64,000 bases of DNA from Mycobacterium sp. ST-F2. GTDB lineage: Bacteria > Actinomycetota > Actinomycetes > Mycobacteriales > Mycobacteriaceae. Of this stretch, positions 25,203 through 33,956 are shown in pieces. Both the position numbers and the translations under genes were made by a program. Position 1 is the first letter of the stretch, and each line of letters starts with the position of its first letter. The notes under the pieces are model-generated. The model searched no databases. It saw nothing but the letters and a program-made list of their open reading frames with translations, and had not been told where the DNA came from. The stretch spans positions 62,001-126,000 of the forward strand of contig NZ_JMHT01000005.1 in assembly GCF_001905655.1 (NCBI RefSeq), in the 5' to 3' direction.

Positions 25203-26246
25203 CTAGACCAGCTCGCGCAGCTCCTCGATGAGCTTGACGCGGTCGGCGGTCGTCGCACCCATCGGCACGACGTTGAGCACCGTCACGCCGGACTCGCGGA
25301 AGGCCGCGACGCGTTCCTTCACGAACTCCCGGCTGCCGATCAATGAGATATCCCGCACCAGTTCGTCCGGAACCACTTTCGCGGCACCGTCCTTGTCGCC
25401 GGCGAGGTACAGCTCCTGGATTCGGTCGGCCTCGGCGCCGTAGCCGTACTTGGTGGCGACGTTGTGATAGAAGTTCTTGCCCTTGGCGCCCATGCCGCCG
25501 ATGTACAGCGCGACGTGGGGCTTGATGAACTCGCGCAGTCCCTCGACGTTGTCGCCGATGGCGAGCGCCGGGCCGGCGTAGACGTCCATGGGCGGCAGCG
25601 TCGCATCGCGCTTTGCATACCCGGCCTCCAGGGCGTCGCCCCAGACGTCCTTGGCCTTTTCCGGCATGTAGAAGATGGGCTGCCAGCCCTCGGCGATCTC
25701 CGCGGCCAGCTCGACATTCTTCGGGCCGAGTGCCGCGAGCAGGACCGGAATGCGTTCGCGCACAGGGTGGTTGATCAGCTTCAGGGACTTGCCCAGGCCG
25801 GTGCCCTGGCCTTCGGGCAGCGGGATGGTGTAGTGCTTGCCCTGGTAGGCGAGTCGTTCGCGGCGCCACACCTGGCGGCAGATCTCGACGACCTCGCGGG
25901 TGCGGCCGATGGGGCTGTCGTAGGGGACGCCGTGGAAGCCTTCGATCACCTGCGGGCCGGACGCACCGAGGCCCAGGATGTAGCGGCCGTCGGACACGTA
26001 GTCGAGGCCGGCGGCCGTCATGGCCGTCAGGGTGGGGGTGCGCGTGTAGAGCTGCAGGACGCCCGAGGCCAACTCGACCCGCTCGGTCGCGGCGGCCAGG
26101 TAGCCGAGTGCGCTGATGGCGTCGAACGAGTACGCCTCCGGGACGAAAACCACGTCCAGCCCGGCCTTTTCGAGGTCAGCGACCTCGGCCACGACCTCCT
26201 TGAAGCCGCCGGCATAGTTGATACCCAGACCGATCTTCATGCTCAC
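25203..26246 (-). CDS. LLM-class F420-dependent oxidoreductase
   Basis: A 347-residue luciferase-like TIM-barrel oxidoreductase. It starts MKIGLGINYAGGFKEVVAEVADLEKAGLDVVFVPEAYS, and continues with GYLAAATERVELASGVLQLYTRTPTLTAMTAAGLDYVSDGRYILGLGASGPQV, the classic F420-binding LLM signature. It probably uses coenzyme F420 for hydride transfer on an unknown substrate. The GTG at 26246 overlaps the stop of the upstream NTF2-like gene (GTGA), so the two are one operon. The divergent PadR/AraC pair may control it. Confidence 0.88.
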   Translation of the reverse strand: MSMKIGLGINYAGGFKEVVAEVADLEKAGLDVVFVPEAYSFDAISALGYLAAATERVELASGVLQLYTRTPTLTAMTAAGLDYVSDGRYILGLGASGPQVIEGFHGVPYDSPIGRTREVVEICRQVWRRERLAYQGKHYTIPLPEGQGTGLGKSLKLINHPVRERIPVLLAALGPKNVELAAEIAEGWQPIFYMPEKAKDVWGDALEAGYAKRDATLPPMDVYAGPALAIGDNVEGLREFIKPHVALYIGGMGAKGKNFYHNVATKYGYGAEADRIQELYLAGDKDGAAKVVPDELVRDISLIGSREFVKERVAAFRESGVTVLNVVPMGATTADRVKLIEELRELV

Positions 26247-26662
26247 TGCTCCTTCGCGGCGAGGGCCGCGATGGCTTCCGCGGCCTCGGCCTGGATCTGG
26301 GGGAACTGGGCGGCCATGGCCTCGGACAGCGCCGTGGCGCCGGAGAGGGGCCGGACCATCACCATGAAGTCGTCGATCAGGCCCTCGTCGTTGACGTGGA
26401 TGAAATCGCAGCCGGTGATCTTCTTACCGCCGACGGTGGTCTCGAAAACTAGTGCGTGGCTGTTGGTTTCAGGATCGTTGATCTCGCGGATGTAGCGGAA
26501 GTCCTCGAAGACGCGCAGCACGCCGCGCAGGATGGCGGCGGTGATGGGCTTGCCGGGATAGGGCTTGAAGGCGACGGGACTGGTGAACACCACGTCGTCG
26601 GCCAGACAATCCGCCATGGCGGCGGGGTCGTGGGTCTCGACGGCCTTGCGGAACGCCTGCAT
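26243..26662 (-). CDS. NTF2-like (SnoaL-fold) protein in operon with F420 oxidoreductase
   Basis: A 139-residue cytoplasmic NTF2-like protein. It reads FRKAVETHDPAAMADCLADDVVFTSPVAFKPYPGK, then strands FRYIREINDPETNSHALVFETTVGGKKITGCDFIHVNDEGLIDDFMVMVRPL, matching the SnoaL-like fold. It is translated first and coupled to the F420 oxidoreductase by overlapping codons, suggesting they act on the same compound. ATG 26662 is chosen because GAGG lies just upstream; a GTG at 26674 is possible. An operator-like palindrome at 26676-26693 lies directly in front. Confidence 0.8.
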   Translation of the reverse strand: MQAFRKAVETHDPAAMADCLADDVVFTSPVAFKPYPGKPITAAILRGVLRVFEDFRYIREINDPETNSHALVFETTVGGKKITGCDFIHVNDEGLIDDFMVMVRPLSGATALSEAMAAQFPQIQAEAAEAIAALAAKEQ

Positions 26663-26675
26663 CGCATACCTCACA

Positions 26676-26693
26676 TAGTCAACTTGTTGATTA
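26676..26693. promoter_or_regulatory. Operator palindrome near NTF2/F420 operon
   Basis: TAGTCAACTTGTTGATTA is an 18-bp inverted repeat with one mismatch. A related copy lies at 26741-26758. The pair flanks the divergent promoters of the F420/NTF2 operon and the PadR gene. Confidence 0.55.
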
Positions 26694-26740
26694 GGTACCG
26701 GTGACGCTAGCTCGCCGGACTCGGCATGTCTATATGTGAC

Positions 26741-26758
26741 TAATCACTTTGTTGACTA
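26741..26758. promoter_or_regulatory. Operator palindrome near PadR gene
   Basis: TAATCACTTTGTTGACTA is an 18-bp imperfect palindrome related to 26676-26693, the two centres being 65 bases apart. It lies immediately upstream of a TAGACT -10 box (26760-26765) that is seven bases before the PadR ATG, so PadR binding here would block its own promoter. Confidence 0.55.
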
Positions 26759-26772
26759 TTAGACTCTCGGGC

Positions 26773-27333
26773 ATGGCTCTGCGCGACGCCGTCCTGGCGG
26801 CCCTGCTCGACAGTGAGGCTTCGGGATATGACCTGGCCAAGGGCTTCGACGCGTCCGTCGCCAACTTCTGGATGGCGACGCCGCAGCAGCTGTACCGCGA
26901 ACTCGACCGCCTCGCGGCCGACGGGCTCATCGAGGCCCGCGTCGTCGAACAGGAGCGCAGGCCCAACAAACGGATGTTCACGCTGACCGACGCCGGGCGG
27001 GCCGCGGTGCACGATTTCACCGAAGCGACGCCCAAGCCGCTGGCCATGCGCGACGACCTCCTGGTCCAGGTATCGACCGTCGACAGCGGCAACGACGTGG
27101 CGGTGTGTGCGGGCTTGCGGGACCGTATCCAGTGGTCCGCCAATCAGCTCGAACTCTATGAACGCATCCGCGCCCGAATCCTGGGTGGGCGCAGCGAGGC
27201 CGTGTTCCTGGCCGAAGCGGATCGCGTAGGGCCGTATCTGACGCTGATGCGCGGTATCTCCTTCGAACAGGAGAACCTGCGATGGGCGCAACGGGCGCTG
27301 GAGGTCATCGAGCGGCGGCAGTCGCGGCGTTAG
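26773..27333 (+). CDS. PadR-family transcriptional regulator
   Basis: A 186-residue regulator. The N-terminal winged helix has ALRDAVLAALLDSEASGYDLAKGFDASVANFWMATPQQLYRELDRLAADGLIEARVVEQERRPNKRMFTLTDAGR, the standard PadR domain; the C-terminal vir_act-like helical domain (about 95-185) dimerises. ATG 26773 has a TAGACT -10 box seven bases upstream, so the mRNA is probably leaderless. It is divergent from the F420 oxidoreductase operon and shares paired inverted repeats with it, so it most likely represses that operon. Eight bases separate it from the AraC gene, forming a regulator operon. Confidence 0.87.
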   Translation: MALRDAVLAALLDSEASGYDLAKGFDASVANFWMATPQQLYRELDRLAADGLIEARVVEQERRPNKRMFTLTDAGRAAVHDFTEATPKPLAMRDDLLVQVSTVDSGNDVAVCAGLRDRIQWSANQLELYERIRARILGGRSEAVFLAEADRVGPYLTLMRGISFEQENLRWAQRALEVIERRQSRR

Positions 27334-27341
27334 CATGGGGC

Positions 27342-28100
27342 ATGCGCGTCTGGGAGCTGGGTCCAGCGCAGATCATGGTCGTCGGCACTTTCGGTGACCT
27401 GGAGATTCATCACCATCCCGCGGTCCAGGTCGGCGTCGGGTTGACCGGTCCGCTGACCATCTGCTCGGACGACGGGACGGCCCGGTGCGGACACGTCGTC
27501 GTCATCGCCAGTGGTGCGGGCCACGCGGTGCGGTCCGACCCCACCGGTGTGACCCTGGCGCTCTATCTGGCGCCGCACACCTGGCCTGGGGTGGCACTGC
27601 ACGCCCTCAGCCAGAGCGAATCCGGTGATGGCATCTGGATCCCGCCCGGTGACCAGGCGCTCGCCAGGGCGGTGGCGACAGCGCTCGACGCCGGCCCGGA
27701 ACCGGCCGCCGCGGCCCTGATCGACAGCCTGTGCGGTGGCGCGGAACCGCAGCCGGGACTGCATCCGCAGCTGTGCCGGGCAATGGACCTGATCTACAGC
27801 GGCGCAACCGATTCCGTGGACCTGGTGTCGGTGGCCCACGAGGTGGCGGTATCTCCCGACTACCTCGGCCGGCTGTGCCGGCAGCAGACGGGGGTGTCGT
27901 TCTCGGCGGCCACGCGCTGGGCGAAGCTGATTTCCGGGCTGAAGCACCTCGCCGGTGGTGAGCAGGTCACCGACGCCGCGCATCTGGCGGGATTCGCCGA
28001 CGGATCACACGCGAACCGCGTGTGCCGGGAGATGACCGGGGCCGCGCCGTCGGAGATCGCCCGGGCCCTGCGGGATTCGACGGATCCATCCAAGCTGTGA
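27342..28100 (+). CDS. AraC-family transcriptional regulator
   Basis: A 252-residue regulator. The N-terminal part looks like a cupin sensor (IMVVGTFGDLEIHHHPAVQVGVGLTGPL with a His-rich strand), and the C-terminal AraC domain (about 155-250) has two helix-turn-helix motifs: DLVSVAHEVAVSPDYLGRLCRQQTGVSF and VTDAAHLAGFADGSHANRVCREMTGAAPSE. It is cotranscribed with the PadR gene just upstream. The three clustered His in the cupin strand could bind a metal or ligand. Its targets are unknown; the adjacent methyltransferase or the divergent F420 operon are candidates. Confidence 0.8.
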   Translation: MRVWELGPAQIMVVGTFGDLEIHHHPAVQVGVGLTGPLTICSDDGTARCGHVVVIASGAGHAVRSDPTGVTLALYLAPHTWPGVALHALSQSESGDGIWIPPGDQALARAVATALDAGPEPAAAALIDSLCGGAEPQPGLHPQLCRAMDLIYSGATDSVDLVSVAHEVAVSPDYLGRLCRQQTGVSFSAATRWAKLISGLKHLAGGEQVTDAAHLAGFADGSHANRVCREMTGAAPSEIARALRDSTDPSKL

Positions 28101-28149
28101 TGTCCCGGGCGGCTCGATACTCGAAGGACACCACGAGGAGGAGGCCGCC

Positions 28150-28725
28150 ATGCCGGTGATGTCCAAAATCGAGCGGGCGTTCTGCTGCGGCGCCCTGTGG
28201 CGCACAACCACGCGCACCGTTCTCGACATGCTGCCCACCGACCAGCTGGGGGAGCAACTGCTCGAAATCGGTTCAGGCAGTGGGGCAATCGCGGAGGGGC
28301 TGTCGGCAGCCCGCCCCGGGGTGTCGATCACCGCGACCGATCTGGACCCCGTGATGGTCGACGCAGCAAGCCAACGACTCAAGGACCGTCCGCAGGTCAC
28401 TGTGCAGAGCGCCGACGCCACCAGCCTGCCGTTCGATGACGGCTCGTTCGACTCGGTGGTCAGCTGCCTGATGCTGCACCACGTCATCGAGTGGGAAGCC
28501 GCGGTCGCCGAGATCGCGCGGGTACTCAAACCCGGCGGCGTGTTCGTCGGCTATGACCTGACCCGGACTCCCGTGGCGACGGCGGTGCACCGGGTGGACC
28601 GGTCACCGTTCCGGCTGTTGAACCCTCACGAGCTGACCGTGGAGGGTCGGCGCCACGGGCTCCGTATCGATACGAATACCAAGGTGTTTGGGCATGTGAT
28701 GCAGTTCAGTGCCACCAGCACCTGA
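28150..28725 (+). CDS. Class I SAM-dependent methyltransferase
   Basis: A 191-residue methyltransferase. The SAM site is LLEIGSGSGAIAEGLSA (about residues 37-53), followed by ITATDLDPVMVDAASQRL (motif post-I), SADATSLPFDDGSFDSVVSCLMLHHV and the VLKPGGVFVGYDL strand. This is the Methyltransf_11 pattern. ATG 28150 is preceded by GAGGAGGAGG, a very strong ribosome site. The substrate is unknown. It stands downstream of the AraC gene with a 49-base gap and could be its target. Confidence 0.87.
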   Translation: MPVMSKIERAFCCGALWRTTTRTVLDMLPTDQLGEQLLEIGSGSGAIAEGLSAARPGVSITATDLDPVMVDAASQRLKDRPQVTVQSADATSLPFDDGSFDSVVSCLMLHHVIEWEAAVAEIARVLKPGGVFVGYDLTRTPVATAVHRVDRSPFRLLNPHELTVEGRRHGLRIDTNTKVFGHVMQFSATST

Positions 28726-28766
28726 GACTGGGTAGGTTGGTCTGCAGTCGGCGCGGGGAGGAACGC

Positions 28767-29984
28767 ATGCGGGGTCTGGTCAACGGCGCAGTGATGGTCT
28801 CGGTGGCGGTGCTGGCCGCGGGCTGCGGCGGCGGGTCGACGCAGTCCAGCCCGGCGCCGTCGTCCGCCAAGTCGGCGACCCCGACCGCGACGGCACCCCC
28901 GCCGCCTGCGATCGTCGCTCCGGCCCAGTTGAAGCCTGGCGCCTACCCGACCAAGGCGCATGAGCCCTACGGCGCGGCCGGATCGTCGGAGATCGGCGCG
29001 AGGGTCGAGGCGGAGCAGATGGCCGGCTACGTGGTGGGGCCGTGGGCTGTCGACAACACACTCACAGACCCTTATCTGTCAACGTATTTCGTGCTCGATC
29101 AGGCCGGTGCGCTGGCGCAGTTCGGACCCGAGACCATCGCCGAGGCGGCCGGCAGGCACAACTTCATCGACGGGTTCGCCTCGGGCCGGGAGTCTGCGGC
29201 CAAGACGGTGCTGATCAACGGCGTGCTGCGGTTCGCCGCGCCGGCTGATGCCAGCGCCGCGGCCACCGAGATGAATGCGGCGGCCCGGCAACTGAAGATT
29301 CGCGGTGCCGAACCGAAAGCCATTGCCGTTCCTGATCATCCGGATGCATTGGCGTCGACCTACGACGTCGAATCCCAGGCCGCGAAGCTGACCACCGTCC
29401 GGTCGTTCACCCCACATGGGCCGTATGTCCTGACGCAATTGGCGCAGTCGACCACGGGTCCTGATTCTGCTGTCGGCTTGGTGGCCAAGGCGGTACGAGC
29501 GCAGATCGATGCCATCGAGCCGTTCAAACCGGCGGCCGAGCTGGCCGCGGTACCGGTCGATCCGACCGGGTTGTTGGCGTTGACACTGCTGACCGATGAC
29601 CCACGCAACTCGCAGAACGCCGTCTACTCCGGTACCGGAGCCCTGCATTTCCAGAGCAATCCGATCGCCTCGTCGAAGGTGTTCCAGGACAACGGAGTGA
29701 CAGGGTACGCCCGGGGCAAGACCAGTGTGTATCAGGCCAAGGACCCGTCATCAGCGGTGAACGTGGCGAACTCCTTCGGCAAAGAGGTTTCGGTCGACGG
29801 GACGGAATCGGCCGATCCGGTGCCGGCGCTGCCGCTGAGCCGCTGCATCTTGTTGGCCGACCCGCGGCAGTTCTACTGTGTCGCTCCCGCGGGTAACTAC
29901 GCCATCGAAGCACGTGGCCCCGAGCTGAAGGACGTCCACGAACAGGTCGCCGCCCAATACATCCTGTTGACGGCTAAGCCTTAG
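28767..29984 (+). CDS. DUF7373-type mycobacterial lipoprotein
   Basis: A 405-residue lipoprotein. The signal peptide MRGLVNGAVMVSVAVLAAGC has a lipobox (LAAGC) and is followed by a Ser/Pro/Thr-rich linker. The mature domain (about 50-400) carries PGAYPTKAHEPYGAAGSSEIGARVEAEQMAGYVVGPWAVD, typical of a family of mycobacterial lipoproteins annotated DUF7373, with two cysteines near the end (SRCILLADPRQFYCVAP). Function is unknown; the protein sits on the outer face of the plasma membrane. ATG 28767 has GGGGAGG upstream. It converges on the next gene with an 11-base overlap. Confidence 0.8.
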   Translation: MRGLVNGAVMVSVAVLAAGCGGGSTQSSPAPSSAKSATPTATAPPPPAIVAPAQLKPGAYPTKAHEPYGAAGSSEIGARVEAEQMAGYVVGPWAVDNTLTDPYLSTYFVLDQAGALAQFGPETIAEAAGRHNFIDGFASGRESAAKTVLINGVLRFAAPADASAAATEMNAAARQLKIRGAEPKAIAVPDHPDALASTYDVESQAAKLTTVRSFTPHGPYVLTQLAQSTTGPDSAVGLVAKAVRAQIDAIEPFKPAAELAAVPVDPTGLLALTLLTDDPRNSQNAVYSGTGALHFQSNPIASSKVFQDNGVTGYARGKTSVYQAKDPSSAVNVANSFGKEVSVDGTESADPVPALPLSRCILLADPRQFYCVAPAGNYAIEARGPELKDVHEQVAAQYILLTAKP

Positions 29985-30507
29985 CCGAGCCGGTCAGCGA
30001 CAGGCCGCTGGAGGACTGCAGCAGGCAGATGACGGTGCTGGGCAGGGGCGTGTGTCCCGTCCGGTCCATGTTCGAGTCGATCAGGTAGGTCGCCATGTAG
30101 CGGCTGCTCTGTCCGCTGTACTGCGCCAAGCCCGCCGCGCACCGCTGATCGGCGATACCGGCAAGCGCGTCGTTGACCCCGACGCTGGACCGGAGGAAGA
30201 CCTCGGCGATGTGCGGTGCCGTGCAGTCGACCAGGGTCACCTCGACGACGCTCGGGTCGGTGGGTGGCGGAGTGCTGAGACAGTCGCCGACCTGTAGGTC
30301 GACCCATTTGGCTTGCCGCGCATTCGGTTTCACCGGAACGATGGGGACCGGTGCGGGCAGCGGGGCTTCGGCGGTACTGGTCGGAGGCGGTGCGCTGGGT
30401 GTTGGCGACAACGGCGTCGCAGAGGTATTCGAGCCACAGGCCGCGAGCAGCGACACTGCCGCGACCTGCCACCCGATCCGGCGTGGGCGAACGGTCATGG
30501 CGGTCAT
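29974..30507 (-). CDS. Septum-formation-domain lipoprotein
   Basis: A 177-residue lipoprotein. The signal peptide ends in the lipobox SLLAAC near residue 25, followed by a Pro/Thr-rich linker. The mature part, KWVDLQVGDCLSTPPPTDPSVVEVTLVDCTAPHIAEVFLRSSVG plus DQRCAAGLAQYSGQ, matches the actinobacterial Septum_form domain with its conserved Gly-Asp-Cys and Asp-Cys ... His. Despite the family name its role is not established. ATG 30507 or 30498 may be used; neither has a strong ribosome site. A long inverted repeat lies directly upstream. Confidence 0.78.
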   Translation of the reverse strand: MTAMTVRPRRIGWQVAAVSLLAACGSNTSATPLSPTPSAPPPTSTAEAPLPAPVPIVPVKPNARQAKWVDLQVGDCLSTPPPTDPSVVEVTLVDCTAPHIAEVFLRSSVGVNDALAGIADQRCAAGLAQYSGQSSRYMATYLIDSNMDRTGHTPLPSTVICLLQSSSGLSLTGSAKA

Positions 30508-30515
30508 GGTAATGC

Positions 30516-30562
30516 TTCAGGGCGGCAATCACGTTGAAGTTCAACATGATTGCCGCCCTGAA
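30516..30562. terminator. Long near-perfect inverted repeat
   Basis: Arms 30516-30531 and 30547-30562 are perfectly complementary (16 bp); after one mismatch the pairing continues for six more base pairs to a single central base. It lies seven bases past the stop of the small secreted protein gene and nine bases before the lipoprotein start, both on the minus strand, so it may terminate the first and control the second. Confidence 0.55.
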
Positions 30563-30569
30563 TCGACTG

Positions 30570-30827
30570 CTAGTTCTGGACCCAGACCCCGTACGGCACC
30601 GACGGGTCGGGGCCGAACGGCACGTACGGATCAGCGCCGCCGATCACGGAGTACTGCGGGTATACCGACACCGGACCCGGTAGCCCTGGCACGGCACTCG
30701 GCCGCGCCGGCACCGGACCCGGCAGCGCGACAGTGCTTCCTTTGTCTGCCGGCGCGGGAGCGGCCAGACCCATCGCCCCTACGGCCAGTGCCCCCGACAC
30801 CATTCCGGCGACAGCCATCTTCTTCAT
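30570..30827 (-). CDS. Small secreted protein, tandem paralogue 1
   Basis: An 85-residue exported protein with a signal peptide (MKKMAVAGMVSGALAVGAMGLAAPAPA). The mature part is Pro/Val-rich ([21 protein letters not shown]) and ends [31 protein letters not shown]. The last 32 residues are almost identical to those of the gene at 30990, so the two arose by tandem duplication; this copy has an extra 10-13 residue Pro-rich insertion. ATG 30827 has GGAGG six bases upstream. No function is known. Confidence 0.75.
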   Translation of the reverse strand: MKKMAVAGMVSGALAVGAMGLAAPAPADKGSTVALPGPVPARPSAVPGLPGPVSVYPQYSVIGGADPYVPFGPDPSVPYGVWVQN

Positions 30828-30989
30828 TCAGGTGCCTCCTGCCCTCCGGTCCTCGCCAACTCAACCGTACGCGCGTGATGCGTCGTATCAGCTGGCGCAC
30901 AGGCACATTTACGACGTTTGGCAGGACCGGTGTCAGGGTCGGGTGAGCCGAGTCAGAACGCCGGGGCTGGTGACTTCGTCCCGGATCGA

Positions 30990-31208
30990 CTACTGGTTCT
31001 GGACCCAGACTCCGTACGGCACCGACGGGTTGGGGCCGAACGGCACGTACGGATCGGCGCCGCCGATCACGGAGTACTGCGGGTATACCGGCACCGGCCC
31101 GGGCAGTGCGACGGTGCCTCCGTTATCCGCCAGCGCAGGGGTGGCCAGCCCGATGGCAGCCGTGGCCAGTGCGCCCGAAACCAATCCGGCAAAAGTGACG
31201 TTCTTCAT
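30990..31208 (-). CDS. Small secreted protein, tandem paralogue 2
   Basis: A 72-residue exported protein with a signal peptide ([24 protein letters not shown]) and a mature part [20 protein letters not shown] followed by [20 protein letters not shown]. It is a close paralogue of the gene at 30570. ATG 31208 follows GGAGGTAGGGCT. The gaps in front of each copy (30828-30989 and 31209-31300) are also similar in places, which supports duplication of a whole unit. Function unknown. Confidence 0.75.
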   Translation of the reverse strand: MKNVTFAGLVSGALATAAIGLATPALADNGGTVALPGPVPVYPQYSVIGGADPYVPFGPNPSVPYGVWVQNQ

Positions 31209-31312
31209 AGCCCTACCTCCTGTGCTGCGGTTCTGGCCGGTACAACGGAGCGCGGACGCGGTGCCATCCCAGTTGGCGCGATGTTTACCAGCGTTGGCAG
31301 CATTATGTCTTT

Positions 31313-31328
31313 GGTGACGACCGTCACC
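31313..31328. promoter_or_regulatory. Inverted repeat upstream of keto-acid decarboxylase
   Basis: GGTGACG-AC-CGTCACC is a perfect 7-bp inverted repeat with a two-base centre. It ends 27 bases before the ATG of the decarboxylase, a position suited to an operator. Confidence 0.4.
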
Positions 31329-31355
31329 GTAGTAGCGATTCCAGGAGGTCTCGGC

Positions 31356-33080
31356 ATGTCTGACTACACCGTCGGTGACTACCTGCTGGACCGGCTCGCT
31401 GAACTCGGGGTCACCGAGATATTCGGGGTCCCAGGCGATTTCAATCTGGAACTGCTCGATCATGTGATCGCCCATCGGGATGTCCGGTGGGTCGGCAGCG
31501 CCAACGAACTCAACGCCGGATATGCCGCCGACGGCTACGGCCGGCTGCGGGGGATGGCGGCGCTCATCACCACGTTCGGTGTCGGGGAGCTGTCCGCGGC
31601 CAACGCGATCGCAGGCAGCTACGCCGAGCATGTCCCCGTGGTCCACATCGTCGGCACGCCGTCGATCGACGTCCAGGGCTCCCGCCGGGTGATCCACCAT
31701 TCGCTCGGTGACGGCGACTTCGACCACTTTCTGCGCATCGCCCGCGAAATCACGTGCGCGCAAGCCAAACTCCTGCCGGCCACCGCTACCCGGGAGATCG
31801 ACCGGGTCCTGTCTGAAGTGCACGAGCGCAAGTTGCCCGGCTACCTGATGCTGGCCACCGATGTCGCCCGGTTCCCGGTCGAACCTCCGACCGGACCGTT
31901 GCCGCGGTACACCAGCGGCACCAGCCCGCGCGCCCTGTCGCTGTTCACCGCGGCCGCTGCCCGCCTCATCGGCGAGCACCAGCTGACGGTGCTCGCCGAC
32001 CTGCTGGTGCACCGTCTGGAAGCCGTCCCGCAGCTGGAGGCACTGCTGGCAGCCGACGTCGTCCCGCACGCCACGCTGATGTGGGGCAAGAGTCTGGTCG
32101 ACGAATCGGCTCCCGAGTTCTTGGGCATCTACGCCGGCACCTCCAGTCAGGAGTCGGTCCGCCGGGCCATCGAAGAAGCACCGGTACTGGTCACCGCCGG
32201 TGTGCAGTTCACCGACATGGTCAGTGCGTCGTTTACGCAGCAGATCGACCCCACCCGGACCATCGACATCGGACCCAACCAGAGCACCGTCGCCGGCGAA
32301 GTCTTTGCGCCACTGGACATGTCGGCGGCACTCGAAGCGATCACCGGCATCCTGCGGTCTCGGCCCACCCGGTCACCGGCGGTGGCCCAGCCCATTCCGG
32401 ACGCGCTCGACCCAGAGCTCGCGCCGGACCAGCCGCTCACCCAGAAGGCGCTGTGGGACAAGGTCTGTGGCGCGCTCACCCCGGGCAATGTGGTTCTGGC
32501 CGAGCAGGGCACGTCGTACTACGGCATGGCCCGGCACCGGCTGCCCAGCGGGGTGGCGTTCATCGGCCAGCCACTGTGGGCATCGATCGGGTACACCCTG
32601 CCGGCTGCGCTCGGCGCGGGCCTGGCGGAACGGAGCCGTCGTCCCGTGTTGTTGATCGGCGATGGCGCCGCGCAGCTGACCATCCAGGAACTCGGCCAGT
32701 TCGGTCGCGAGGGCGTGCCCGCGGTGGTGATCCTGGTGAACAACGACGGCTACACCGTCGAACGCGCGATCCACGGCCCCACGGCGCCCTACAACGACAT
32801 CGTGCGCTGGCAGTGGCGCGACATCCCGGCGGCCCTCGGCGTACCGAACCCGTTGTCCCACCGCGCCACAACGTGCGGTGAGCTGGATGCGGCCTTGGCC
32901 GACGCCGCCGCCCATCCGGATGAGCTGGTCTTCATCGAAGCCGTCGTGACCGCTCTGGATGTGCCGCCGTTACTCGAAGAGCTCGCCGAGGCGATTGCCA
33001 AGGCCAATCAGGCGGCCGGGGTCTCGACTACCGCCGCGCTTTGTCGGGGCCCAGATAGGCGTCGGCCCAGGCGCCGATGA
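31356..33080 (+). CDS. kdc: Thiamine-diphosphate 2-keto-acid decarboxylase
   Basis: A 574-residue ThDP enzyme of the pyruvate/indolepyruvate decarboxylase family. The N-terminal domain has [15 protein letters not shown] and the activating Glu in [14 protein letters not shown]; the C-terminal ThDP/Mg site is [35 protein letters not shown]. It most resembles mycobacterial Kdc (branched-chain or aromatic 2-keto-acid decarboxylase; Rv0853c type), yielding an aldehyde and CO2. ATG 31356 has AGGAGG six bases upstream, whereas the open frame extends much further back without a start signal. The last 18 codons overlap the convergent hydrolase gene and may be a non-conserved tail. Confidence 0.88.
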   Translation: MSDYTVGDYLLDRLAELGVTEIFGVPGDFNLELLDHVIAHRDVRWVGSANELNAGYAADGYGRLRGMAALITTFGVGELSAANAIAGSYAEHVPVVHIVGTPSIDVQGSRRVIHHSLGDGDFDHFLRIAREITCAQAKLLPATATREIDRVLSEVHERKLPGYLMLATDVARFPVEPPTGPLPRYTSGTSPRALSLFTAAAARLIGEHQLTVLADLLVHRLEAVPQLEALLAADVVPHATLMWGKSLVDESAPEFLGIYAGTSSQESVRRAIEEAPVLVTAGVQFTDMVSASFTQQIDPTRTIDIGPNQSTVAGEVFAPLDMSAALEAITGILRSRPTRSPAVAQPIPDALDPELAPDQPLTQKALWDKVCGALTPGNVVLAEQGTSYYGMARHRLPSGVAFIGQPLWASIGYTLPAALGAGLAERSRRPVLLIGDGAAQLTIQELGQFGREGVPAVVILVNNDGYTVERAIHGPTAPYNDIVRWQWRDIPAALGVPNPLSHRATTCGELDAALADAAAHPDELVFIEAVVTALDVPPLLEELAEAIAKANQAAGVSTTAALCRGPDRRRPRRR

Positions 33081-33801
33081 TCCGTCCAGCTCGCTTGGCC
33101 TGACCGGGTCCGGTGAGCAGGTGCTCGGTGCCCTCCAGTGACACGAAGCTGCGCGGGTGGCGGGCCGTCCGGAAGATCTCACTGGCGTTCTCGATGCCGA
33201 CGGTGTTGTCGGTGGGGGAGTGCAGGATCAGCAGCGGTAGGTGCAGCTCCTTGATCTTGCTGTGCAACTTGGCCGCGCGGACGTCCTCGACGAAGTCGCG
33301 CTTGAGCGTCAGCTCGCGTCCGCCGACCATCCACTGGGCGCTGCCGTTGGCCAGCACGCAGCCGAGGATGTCGTCGTACTGCTTCTCGACATGCGACGGG
33401 TCGATGGGCGCACCGACCGTCACCACCGCGCGCACCCCGGGCGCCTGCCGCGCCGCGGACAGGACCGACGCCCCGCCGAAGGAGTGACCCACCAGCAACG
33501 CCGACGGCGTCCCGCGTTCGGTCATGAACTTGCACGCCTCGATGACGTCGTTGGTCTTGTGGGTGAAGGACCCGTCGCCCCAGTGGCCTTCCGAGTCGCC
33601 GAGCCCGATGGCGTCGAACCGGAGCATCCCGATGCCGTCAGATGCCAGCTGCTTGCAGATGCGCGCCGCGGCGGGGGAGTCCTTGCCGAGGGTGAAGCCG
33701 TGGGAGAAGACGCCCCAACCGCGCGGGGTGCCTTCTGGGAGGTCGATGATGCCGGCGAGCATGGGGCCGGTGGAGCTCTGGAACTTGACGCGTTCAGCCA
33801 C
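33028..33801 (-). CDS. Alpha/beta hydrolase (serine aminopeptidase-like)
   Basis: A 257-residue cytoplasmic hydrolase. Landmarks are [15 protein letters not shown] (oxyanion region), [13 protein letters not shown] (nucleophile Ser near residue 108), the acidic residue in [16 protein letters not shown], and the His of [14 protein letters not shown]. This pattern is that of the alpha/beta hydrolases often paired or fused with OsmC domains in bacteria, although no OsmC gene is adjacent here. Substrate unknown. The 3' end overlaps the keto-acid decarboxylase by 53 bases on the opposite strand. Confidence 0.83.
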   Translation of the reverse strand: MAERVKFQSSTGPMLAGIIDLPEGTPRGWGVFSHGFTLGKDSPAAARICKQLASDGIGMLRFDAIGLGDSEGHWGDGSFTHKTNDVIEACKFMTERGTPSALLVGHSFGGASVLSAARQAPGVRAVVTVGAPIDPSHVEKQYDDILGCVLANGSAQWMVGGRELTLKRDFVEDVRAAKLHSKIKELHLPLLILHSPTDNTVGIENASEIFRTARHPRSFVSLEGTEHLLTGPGQAKRAGRIIGAWADAYLGPDKARR

Positions 33802-33956
33802 GGGACGGGTTTACCACGTACATCTAGCCGGACGTGGCCGATTCTTTGCTAGGCGCCATCGGTAGGGTGGAGGTTTCACGGGAAACGCGACCTCCGGGTC
33901 GTAGCGGTCAGTGACGCCTGCTTGCCCCGTATGTAGTCGAGATCCGGAGCAGAGTC

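Noticed and set aside
30918..31355. N-terminal extension of the keto-acid decarboxylase frame
   Set aside because: It crosses the second small secreted gene on the other strand; AGGAGG before ATG 31356 and family length set the start there.
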